Below, in pieces: positions 9,057 to 15,986 of a stretch of DNA of 64,000 bases; position 1 is the stretch's first letter, and each line of letters opens with the position of its first letter. The translations under genes were made by a program, and so were the position numbers. This DNA is from JAZQQB01 sp045628865 (GTDB lineage: Bacteria; Bacillota; Clostridia; Lachnospirales; Lachnospiraceae), in assembly GCA_045628865.1 (NCBI GenBank), contig JAZQQB010000051.1, positions 100,957-164,956 on the forward strand, read 5' to 3'. The notes beneath the pieces were generated by a model. That model was not told the DNA's origin, made no database searches, and saw only the letters and a list, made by a program, of their open reading frames with translations.

Positions 9057-11702
9057 CTACCATCTGTTCTTTAGCTTATTCTGTAAATGATACAGCGTAT
9101 TCATAGCATCCACCGGTGTCATGTTGGAAACATCGATCTCCATCAGCTCTTTGATGATATCCTCATCCTTTACGGTATCAAAAAGGCTCATCTGATCTAA
9201 ATCCATCTGATCTATTTTTTCCACCTTTTTGCGTTCTGTTTTATGATCCACAGCGATTCCCTGTACCTTTTCGCTGATATCATTATCCAAAAGCTCCGTT
9301 AAGATCTCCTTTGCCCTGTCAATGACCATGTCAGGAACACCTGCCAACTTGGCAACCTGGATACCATAACTTTTATCGGCACCACCTTTTACGATCTTTC
9401 GAAGAAAAACAATGTCATCGCCATTTTCCTTGACTGCGATACAATAATTGTTTACGTTATTGATCTTACCTTCCAGTTCGGTCAGCTCATGATAATGAGT
9501 CGCAAACAACGTTTTTGCCCCAAGAATCCTTTTATTGGAAATGTGTTCTACCACGCTCCATGCGATAGAAAGGCCATCAAAGGTAGACGTTCCTCGCCCG
9601 ATCTCATCTAAGATCAGCAAACTGTTTGCGGTAGCATTTCGTAAAATGTTGGCTACCTCGTTCATCTCTACCATAAAGGTAGACTGTCCGCTGGATAGAT
9701 CATCTGAAGCTCCCACTCTGGTAAAAATACGATCCACCACACCAATAGAAGCCTCTTTCGCCGGTACAAAGCAGCCCATCTGCGCCATCAAAACGATCAG
9801 CGCCACCTGACGCATGTAGGTAGATTTACCTGCCATATTAGGTCCTGTGATAACAGAAACACAGTTTTTCTGATTATCCAAAACCGTATCATTTTCCACA
9901 AAAAGACCATTTCCGATCATGCGTTCCACCACTGGATGACGGCCGTTTTTGATCCTTATAAGCCCCTTGTCATTTAGATCCGGTCTTACATAATGATTTC
10001 TTTCAGAAACCAATGCCAAAGATGCGTACACATCAAGCTCGGCAATGGCTTTGGCAGTTTTTTGGATTCGCTCGATCTTAGATGCGATATGATCCCTGAT
10101 ATCACAGAAAGCATCGTATTCCAAAGTATTTAACTTATCCTCTGCATTTAAAATAGTATCTTCTAATTCCTTTAATCTTGCTGTGGTAAAACGCTCTGCA
10201 TTGGTTAATGTCTGCTTTCTTACAAAATCATCCGGCACCATGGATAAATAGGAATTGGTCACCTCAAAATAGTATCCGAACACCTTGTTGTATTTGATCT
10301 TTAAGTTCTTGATCCCACTGGATTCGCGCACTTCATCCTCAAGCTCAGCAAGCCAGGTTTTTCCTTTTGTTTTGGCTTCACGAAGCTGGTCGATGGTTTC
10401 ATCATACCCTTTTTTGATAATGCCACCTTCACGGATAAGGATCGGTGGTTCTTCTTCAATAGCATCTAAAATCAGCTGATAGATATCCTCTAAAGGATCG
10501 ATCTTTTCATCTATATTCGTCAAAAGATCTTTGGAAAAACCAGAAAGCACCGTTTTGATCGGATTTAACATCTCCAGGGAATTTCGAAAAGCGATCAAGT
10601 CCCTTGGATTGGCACTTTTATAGCTTACCTTACCTAAAAGTCTTTCTAAGTCATAGATGGGATTTAAATATTCTCTGATCTCTTCTCTGGCAATAGGATC
10701 TGATACCAACTCTTCAATGGCATCAAGTCGATCGTTCATATCTGACACGCAAACCAGTGGTTGTTCGATCATATTTCGAAGCGTTCTGGCTCCCATGGCT
10801 GTTTTGGTCTTATCCAAAACCCAAAGTAAGGATCCACGCTTTTGTTTTTCACGTAAGGTTTCTGTCAGCTCTAAGTTTCTTCTGGTAGAGCTGTCAAGTA
10901 ACATATATTTACTAGGCACATAAGGTGAAATTCGGGTAAAATGATCCATGCTGGTTTTTTGTGTTTCTAACAGATAATTAAGTAACGCCCCCGCTGCAAT
11001 GGTTCCGGTTGGAAAATCATTTAACCCGATAGCCGATAAGCTGGAAACCTTAAAATGCTCACAAAGCACTTTTTCACAGGTTGGATCGTCAAAATACCAA
11101 GGTTCCAAAGAATACACGGCAATTCCAAGGCGCCCCTTTAGATCCTCTAGATCTACGCCGCTTACCATAAATGCTTCGTTACAGATGATCTCTGCCGGCA
11201 TGTATTTCTGGATCTCATCCTGAAGTTTTTTCAGATCATTTACTTCCGTCAAAAAATAGTCACCTGTAGTTACATCCGCAATGGAAATACCAATCTTATT
11301 GGTAAAATAAGCGATGCTCATAAGGTAATTATTTTTGGTCTCCTCAAGTGCCTGCATATTTAAGTTGGTACCAGGTGTTACGATCCTTGTAACCTCTCTT
11401 TTTACCAGTCCTTTTGCCATCTTCGGATCTTCCACCTGCTCACAGATAGCAACTTTATAGCCTCTTAAAACCAGCTTGTTTAGATACCCATCCACTGCAT
11501 GATACGGAATACCGCACATTGGTGCACGCTCTTCTAATCCACAAGCCTTTCCGGTTAATGTAATCTCTAATTCTTTTGATGCAACCAAAGCATCGTCAAA
11601 AAACATTTCATAAAAATCACCCAAACGGTAAAACAGGATACAGTCCTTATACTGCTCCTTTGTTTCCATATATTTTACCATCATTGGTGTAAGCTCTGCC
11701 AT
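9057..11702 (-). CDS. mutS: DNA mismatch recognition ATPase MutS
   Basis: An 881-residue MutS1. The N-terminal mismatch-binding domain contains the GDFYEMFFDDA motif with the Phe-x-Glu wedge. Connector, lever and clamp domains follow. The ABC-type ATPase shows Walker A GPNMAGKST, the DDLSSGQSTFMVEM signature and Walker B LLILDEIGRGTSTFDG. MutS finds mismatches and recruits MutL, whose gene follows ten bases later. GGGGA lies nine bases before the ATG. A good sigma-A promoter stands about 50 bases upstream, so this is the first gene of its transcription unit. Confidence 0.98.
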   Translation of the reverse strand: MAELTPMMVKYMETKEQYKDCILFYRLGDFYEMFFDDALVASKELEITLTGKACGLEERAPMCGIPYHAVDGYLNKLVLRGYKVAICEQVEDPKMAKGLVKREVTRIVTPGTNLNMQALEETKNNYLMSIAYFTNKIGISIADVTTGDYFLTEVNDLKKLQDEIQKYMPAEIICNEAFMVSGVDLEDLKGRLGIAVYSLEPWYFDDPTCEKVLCEHFKVSSLSAIGLNDFPTGTIAAGALLNYLLETQKTSMDHFTRISPYVPSKYMLLDSSTRRNLELTETLREKQKRGSLLWVLDKTKTAMGARTLRNMIEQPLVCVSDMNDRLDAIEELVSDPIAREEIREYLNPIYDLERLLGKVSYKSANPRDLIAFRNSLEMLNPIKTVLSGFSKDLLTNIDEKIDPLEDIYQLILDAIEEEPPILIREGGIIKKGYDETIDQLREAKTKGKTWLAELEDEVRESSGIKNLKIKYNKVFGYYFEVTNSYLSMVPDDFVRKQTLTNAERFTTARLKELEDTILNAEDKLNTLEYDAFCDIRDHIASKIERIQKTAKAIAELDVYASLALVSERNHYVRPDLNDKGLIRIKNGRHPVVERMIGNGLFVENDTVLDNQKNCVSVITGPNMAGKSTYMRQVALIVLMAQMGCFVPAKEASIGVVDRIFTRVGASDDLSSGQSTFMVEMNEVANILRNATANSLLILDEIGRGTSTFDGLSIAWSVVEHISNKRILGAKTLFATHYHELTELEGKINNVNNYCIAVKENGDDIVFLRKIVKGGADKSYGIQVAKLAGVPDMVIDRAKEILTELLDNDISEKVQGIAVDHKTERKKVEKIDQMDLDQMSLFDTVKDEDIIKELMEIDVSNMTPVDAMNTLYHLQNKLKNRW

Positions 11703-11751
11703 TTACAAATTCCCCTTTTTTTATTCTATATATCTGAAATTCCATCATTTA

Positions 11752-11780
11752 AATATATCAAATATCGTAGAGATTGTAAA
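11752..11780 (-). promoter_or_regulatory. Sigma-A promoter of mutS operon
   Basis: Reading the minus strand, TTTACA (11780-11775) and TATATT (11757-11752) are separated by exactly 17 bases. Transcription would start near 11745, about 43 bases before the mutS ATG. It stands directly downstream of a hairpin terminator, which isolates mutS from the alcohol dehydrogenase gene. Confidence 0.65.
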
Positions 11781-11785
11781 CGTAA

Positions 11786-11830
11786 GCCGGTAAAAAAAAC
11801 AGATATTGAAAGTTTTTTTCAATACCTGTT
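11786..11830 (-). terminator. Rho-independent terminator between the alcohol dehydrogenase gene and mutS
   Basis: On the minus strand a 14-base stem (AACAGGTATTGAAA pairing with TTTCAATATCTGTT, one G-T pair) closes on a short A-rich loop and is followed by eight T residues. It is the second of two hairpins behind the alcohol dehydrogenase gene. Confidence 0.75.
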
Positions 11831-11936
11831 ATCAGCTTTGACGAAAAAATTTCGACCATTTTTTATCAATTATCTTCCTAACCCGAGGTGTGATCTATGA
11901 AGGTACTGAATAGATCGAATTTTTACTATGAAACAG

Positions 11937-11970
11937 AAAAAGCTCCGCGAAAATCATATCTCGCGGAGCA
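11937..11970 (-). terminator. Intrinsic terminator of the aldo/keto reductase-alcohol dehydrogenase unit; part of a repeated hairpin element
   Basis: Perfect nine-base stem GCTCCGCGA/TCGCGGAGC with a ten-base loop, followed on the minus strand by CTTTTTC. It lies 17 bases after the dehydrogenase stop. The same stem sequence, with similar flanks (TTTCATAG about ten bases beyond the T-run), recurs near 51763-51810 in the opposite orientation, so it may be a mobile or REP-like unit that also works as a terminator. Confidence 0.8.
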
Positions 11971-11986
11971 TATAAAGAACCCAGAA

Positions 11987-13159
11987 CTATAAGCAAGCCT
12001 CATAGATCTTTACAATATCTTCATTGGTCAAAGGTACGTAGGCATCCTTTAAAAAGCCACCTACATTTGCATGATCAGCCATGATCTCAAAATGCTCTCT
12101 ACCAATACCAAGCTCTGTTAAGGTCATTGGAATACCAGTGGATTTAAAGTATTTTTCCAAAGCATCTATTCCTTCTTTTGCTAAAACTGCCTCATCAGAT
12201 CCTGAAAGTCCCATAACATTTCTGGCAAATTTCGCAAAACGAGGAGTTGTGGATGGATCTTTTGCCAAAATATGTCTCATCCAGCGTGGTGTTAAGATCG
12301 CAAGACCAACACCATGGGTAATGTCATAAAAAGCAGAAAGTTCATGCTCCATGGCATGACATGGCCAGCCTGTTGCCAGCTTTCCATAGCCTGGGATACC
12401 AGAGCATGCAACGGAAGAATCTGCCATCAGATTGGCACGTGCTGAATAATTATCAGGTTCCTTGATGGCGATGGGACAGTTTTTCATAACTGATCGCAAC
12501 AAGCCTTCTGCAAGGGCGTCTGAAAGATCACTGTCATCTGTTTTGGAAAAATAATTTTCAAAAGTATGGCTCATGATATCTGCACTTCCGGCAGCAGTCT
12601 GATATGCATTTACCGAAAAAGTATAGGTAGGATCACAGATAGAAGCCACTGGGAATGTGTAAACACGACCCAGTTTAGAATTGATCTTCATATTAGAGAT
12701 AACACCACAGTTATCAAACTCAGATCCTGTGGCACTTAATGTCAAGATATCAACAAGTGGCAAGGCATTTGGCTCAATGCCTTTCTGGTTTACAACCATT
12801 TCCCAAAGATCATCTCCTTGATAGCAGACACCGGCGGCAATTGCCTTTGAACAGTCAATGGTACTTCCACCACCTACCGCCAAAATAACATCAATGTTAT
12901 TTTCCTTACAAAGCTTCACGCCTTTTTCTACAGATTCGATACGTGGATTTGGCTCAATGCCATCAAGCTCTGTTACGAAAAATCCACCATCTGATAAGAT
13001 TTTTTTCACTTCATCATACAAACCGATCTTTTTGATAGATCCCCCACCGTAGGTCAATAGGACATTTTTTCCGTACTTTGAAAGTACCCCTGATAGATTT
13101 TTGATCGCACCCTCCCCAAAGTATAACTTTGTAGGAATATCATGTACATAGTTTAACAT
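11987..13159 (-). CDS. Iron-containing alcohol dehydrogenase (NADPH-dependent butanol dehydrogenase/YqhD-like)
   Basis: A 390-residue group III alcohol dehydrogenase. The N-terminal half has the dinucleotide-binding GGGS motifs (VLLTYGGGSIKK, VGGGSTIDCSKAI). The C-terminal half has the metal ligands: an Asp and His in SADIMSHTFENYF, then His residues in CHAMEHELSAFYDITHGVGLA. Closest remembered relatives are the clostridial butanol dehydrogenases and YqhD/YugJ, which reduce aldehydes with NADPH. The gene follows an aldo/keto reductase by 18 bases, so both probably belong to one aldehyde-detoxification or fermentation unit. The exact substrate cannot be read from sequence. Confidence 0.92.
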   Translation of the reverse strand: MLNYVHDIPTKLYFGEGAIKNLSGVLSKYGKNVLLTYGGGSIKKIGLYDEVKKILSDGGFFVTELDGIEPNPRIESVEKGVKLCKENNIDVILAVGGGSTIDCSKAIAAGVCYQGDDLWEMVVNQKGIEPNALPLVDILTLSATGSEFDNCGVISNMKINSKLGRVYTFPVASICDPTYTFSVNAYQTAAGSADIMSHTFENYFSKTDDSDLSDALAEGLLRSVMKNCPIAIKEPDNYSARANLMADSSVACSGIPGYGKLATGWPCHAMEHELSAFYDITHGVGLAILTPRWMRHILAKDPSTTPRFAKFARNVMGLSGSDEAVLAKEGIDALEKYFKSTGIPMTLTELGIGREHFEIMADHANVGGFLKDAYVPLTNEDIVKIYEACL

Positions 13160-13177
13160 ACCGCACCCTCCTAATTT

Positions 13178-14107
13178 TTATGGTAAAAACTTGCCTGACG
13201 CAAGATATAGCTGATACCAGTCATGATGTGACAATTTTGCTTTTGTGGCATCGCAGATATCAATGATATGATCTGGATTCATAGTGCCAATGATTGCCTG
13301 CATATTTGCTGGATGACGAAGGATCCATGCGATGGCAATGGCAGATTTTGATACACCTTCTCTTTCGGCATACTCACCAAGCACCTTATTCAGTTCAGGA
13401 AAATCCGGATGATCGATAAAAGTACCCTTAAAAAATCCATACTGAAGCGGTGACCATGCCTGAATGGTGATATCCTTTAAACGACAGTAATCCAGCACAT
13501 TGGCATCACGACTGATGGACATATCTGTTGTCATATTGTTCATATAAAGTGCCTGATCGATGATCATGGACTGATCCAGAGATAACTGCACCTGATTAAA
13601 GATCAGAGGCTGTTTCACATATTTTTTCAAAAGTTCAATCTGAAGCGGCACATGATTGCTCACACCAAAATGACGAACTTTTCCCTCTTTTTCCAGCTTA
13701 TCAAAAGCCTTTGCGATCTCACAAGGATCAAACAAAACATCTGGTCTGTGGAGCAAAAGCACGTCCAAGTACTCTGTTTGAAGACGTTTTAAGCTATCAT
13801 CCACGCTTGCAATGATGTTTTCATAGCTTAGATCAAATTCTTTTCGTTCCTGGCAAATACCACATTTTGACTGTAGTATCACGTCTTCTCTTTTTAATCC
13901 AGTCAGCGAAAAAGCCTCTCCAAAACGTTTTTCTGCCGCACCATTTTTTCCATAGCATGTGGCGTGATCAAAAAAAGTGATCCCCTGATCAAACCCGGTA
14001 CGGATCACCTTGGCAGCAGCTTCATTTGTAAGATTCGACATTCTCATACATCCCTGCACGATAGCAGGAACATTCTTCGGACCATTTTCAATATCAAAGT
14101 TCTTCAT
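13178..14107 (-). CDS. Aldo/keto reductase (YdhF-like)
   Basis: A 309-residue TIM-barrel NADPH-dependent oxidoreductase. The catalytic tetrad is visible: Asp in FFDHATCYG, Tyr in the same motif, Lys in QSKCG, and His in LLLHRPD. The FGVSNH and AIAIAWILRHP motifs are also family features. It resembles E. coli YdhF, a broad carbonyl reductase. An AGGAGG site lies just before the ATG. It leads a two-gene unit with the iron alcohol dehydrogenase, behind a strong promoter with a possible operator. The physiological substrate is unknown. Confidence 0.9.
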   Translation of the reverse strand: MKNFDIENGPKNVPAIVQGCMRMSNLTNEAAAKVIRTGFDQGITFFDHATCYGKNGAAEKRFGEAFSLTGLKREDVILQSKCGICQERKEFDLSYENIIASVDDSLKRLQTEYLDVLLLHRPDVLFDPCEIAKAFDKLEKEGKVRHFGVSNHVPLQIELLKKYVKQPLIFNQVQLSLDQSMIIDQALYMNNMTTDMSISRDANVLDYCRLKDITIQAWSPLQYGFFKGTFIDHPDFPELNKVLGEYAEREGVSKSAIAIAWILRHPANMQAIIGTMNPDHIIDICDATKAKLSHHDWYQLYLASGKFLP

Positions 14108-14139
14108 GTAACCCTCCTAATAAATTGAAATCTTAGGCA

Positions 14140-14158
14140 TTGATTCTTTTGATCAATA
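14140..14158. promoter_or_regulatory. Possible operator in the aldo/keto reductase leader
   Basis: Perfect inverted repeat ATTGAT-TCTTTTG-ATCAAT that overlaps the expected transcription start. The placement fits a repressor site, but no cognate regulator gene is adjacent. Confidence 0.35.
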
Positions 14159-14164
14159 TAATGT

Positions 14165-14193
14165 ATTATAACATTCGGTATTTCGTATCACAA
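14165..14193 (-). promoter_or_regulatory. Sigma-A promoter of the aldo/keto reductase-alcohol dehydrogenase operon
   Basis: Minus strand TTGTGA (14193-14188), 17-base spacer, TATAAT (14170-14165). A perfect -10 and ideal spacing make this one of the clearest promoters in the window. Confidence 0.75.
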
Positions 14194-14248
14194 GTTTTTT
14201 GAAAAGCGGAAGTAATAATGATATTGTCGCAAAAATGTTGTTACTTAT

Positions 14249-14866
14249 TTATTCAATCACGATCTTTACCACATCCGTTACATTTCTTTTGCTGTTTTCA
14301 TCACCAAAAACATAAAGTCTTGCACTGTTATTTTCCAAAAATAAATATGCCTTACCCTCATCAAGTAACTCCTCTTTGGTAAGGGTTGCCTGATATTCAT
14401 CTAAGGCACATACCAAAATGGTTGAATAGTCGTTTGGAAGCTCGTCTTTTAAAAGAGACGAAAGCAGAATTCCTTCTCCAGAAACCTCCTTCACTTCACC
14501 CTTTCCATTTACCACTTCACCACGAATAGACTCTGTTTTGATGTTGTCCAGATCAATGTATGTCTTTCCATCAGAGGTTTCCACCAGGATTTGATGTTCC
14601 GGAACCTTCTCTCTTGTTTTCAAGTGCAAAACAGACAGCCCCGCCACTAACACCAAGCAAAGTCCAACAAAGAACAATACACTTCGTCTTGGATTTTTTT
14701 TATGATTCAGGTTTCTGTTTTGATTTTCGGATGTGTTTTCTTTCCCTTTCAATTCATGAAAGGATTCTTCTACTAAACTACTTTCATTAGCTGACATTTT
14801 TTCATTCCATTCCTTTGTTTCGAATAATGTAGCGTGCTCGTCAAATGATTTTGTACAGTTACCCAA
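14249..14866 (-). CDS. Membrane-anchored protein with a small extracellular domain, possibly molybdopterin-oxidoreductase-like
   Basis: A 205-residue protein not firmly recognised. A charged cytoplasmic N-terminus precedes one membrane helix at about 64-84. The outer domain of about 110 residues has the pattern GILLSSLL...DEYQATLTKEEL...YLFLE, which resembles the small sulfite-oxidase/molybdopterin-binding-like domain, without residues that prove cofactor binding. The first codon of the longest frame is TTG at 14866 without a clear ribosome binding site; ATG at 14797 (GGA eight bases before) is a shorter alternative of 182 residues. It starts only seven bases after an ECF-type membrane protein, so the two probably act together, perhaps in cofactor or vitamin handling; that is inference. 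Confidence 0.55.
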   Translation of the reverse strand: MGNCTKSFDEHATLFETKEWNEKMSANESSLVEESFHELKGKENTSENQNRNLNHKKNPRRSVLFFVGLCLVLVAGLSVLHLKTREKVPEHQILVETSDGKTYIDLDNIKTESIRGEVVNGKGEVKEVSGEGILLSSLLKDELPNDYSTILVCALDEYQATLTKEELLDEGKAYLFLENNSARLYVFGDENSKRNVTDVVKIVIE

Positions 14867-14872
14867 AAACTA

Positions 14873-15421
14873 TCATTGGAAATTTACGCTTATGCCGATT
14901 TTTTTCAACCTTTTTACAACGACATATCCTAACATTCCAGTGATAGAACCAGAGGTAAAGGCAAGTGCCAGATACAGATAAAGGGGTACACCGCTCAATC
15001 GAAACACCAATATATTTGCAGTGAAAGCTGCACTGACCCCCGCTAAAGCATTGGTAATCACCATCTGTTCCAGTTCATGAAGCCGAAACTTTGGCAGAAC
15101 CCCAAAACATAAATCGATCATAACCCCGGGAACAATATATCCAATCGGTGCAAGCAACCCCATGCTTCCTGTTTTTCCCAGTGCCAATGCCAAAAAGGCC
15201 TGCACTACACTCATCAGCGTGGCAGCTCCAAAAAATTCACACAAAAAAGCGCCAACCACAACAAACATCAAAGAAAAACTGGTAGCAATTCCACCGGGAA
15301 TATGCAAAAAATCCGTAACCACATTAGCCGCCGGTGCAATCAGTTTTTTTGAAAAAAGTCCAAGATCGCAGCAAAGCGCCATAAACACCAGTTTGGTTAA
15401 GGTCATTTTACTTGTTTTCAC
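14873..15421 (-). CDS. ECF-type transporter substrate-binding (S) component
   Basis: A 182-residue integral membrane protein with about six helices. It has the general look of energy-coupling factor S components: an Ala-rich first helix, PGGIATSFSLMFVVVGAFLCEFFG in the middle and a basic tail. S components capture a vitamin or metal and dock on a shared EcfA-EcfT module, which is not encoded here, suggesting a group II system. The start is GTG 15421, supported by AAGGAGT seven bases upstream; the next ATG is five codons in. The ligand is unknown. No riboswitch was seen upstream, so sequence gives no hint of a vitamin. Confidence 0.65.
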   Translation of the reverse strand: MKTSKMTLTKLVFMALCCDLGLFSKKLIAPAANVVTDFLHIPGGIATSFSLMFVVVGAFLCEFFGAATLMSVVQAFLALALGKTGSMGLLAPIGYIVPGVMIDLCFGVLPKFRLHELEQMVITNALAGVSAAFTANILVFRLSGVPLYLYLALAFTSGSITGMLGYVVVKRLKKIGISVNFQ

Positions 15422-15509
15422 TAATCTGACTCCTTCAAAAGCTCAACCATTTCATTTTTCATATTAATCTCCATTGTAACTTGTGAAATCCAAAGCGGTC
15501 TATTTCACT

Positions 15510-15716
15510 TTATTCCTCTTCTGAATAAGACTCTTCCTCAGATTTAGTACAATTAGAACTTGAATAGTTTCCATTGTTGCAACCTACATATCGGATTCCC
15601 TTCGGAGAGGTTGCTAAACCGATTACAATTCCCAATAAAAATGTAACCAAAAATGCAAGGCTTAATTCTGTTTTGTTCCATTCATGATTTTTTACTTGTT
15701 CAATTATTTTTTTCAT
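15510..15716 (-). CDS. Small single-pass membrane protein, unknown function
   Basis: A 68-residue protein. A lysine/glutamate-rich head precedes one membrane helix at about 17-37 (LAFLVTFLLGIVIGLATSPKG), and the tail is Ser/Glu-rich with two Cys. I choose ATG 15716: GGAG lies six bases before it, and the ATG twelve bases upstream is itself part of that ribosome binding site. The core SPKGIRY looks conserved-protein-like, but I do not know the family. It lies 89 bases before the ECF S component and points the same way. Confidence 0.6.
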   Translation of the reverse strand: MKKIIEQVKNHEWNKTELSLAFLVTFLLGIVIGLATSPKGIRYVGCNNGNYSSSNCTKSEEESYSEEE

Positions 15717-15944
15717 ACAAATCTCCATTTCACACTAATTTCCATTTCACAATATCTGCTTAGATGATAATATCTTATCAAAATATGGACCATTTTCCAA
15801 CCTGTTTTGATAGATTAATTATTCCTTTATATACAATGATTTTCAAGAAATATTTCTGGCACTGTAGGATTTTTGTAAATCTTACATGTTTGGATATCTT
15901 TATGATACATATTTCTTCTGAAACGTGCGCCGTAAGGCGCACAT

Positions 15945-15972
15945 CAAAAACGCCTACATTTCTGTAGGCGTT
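15945..15972 (-). terminator. Intrinsic terminator behind the xylanase gene
   Basis: Ten-base stem AACGCCTACA/TGTAGGCGTT with a four-base loop and a following GTTTTTG on the minus strand, 15 bases after the xylanase stop. A second small hairpin, GTGCGCC-GTAA-GGCGCAC, sits at 15925-15942 immediately beyond it. Confidence 0.8.
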
Positions 15973-15986
15973 CTTTAACTTCTTTG

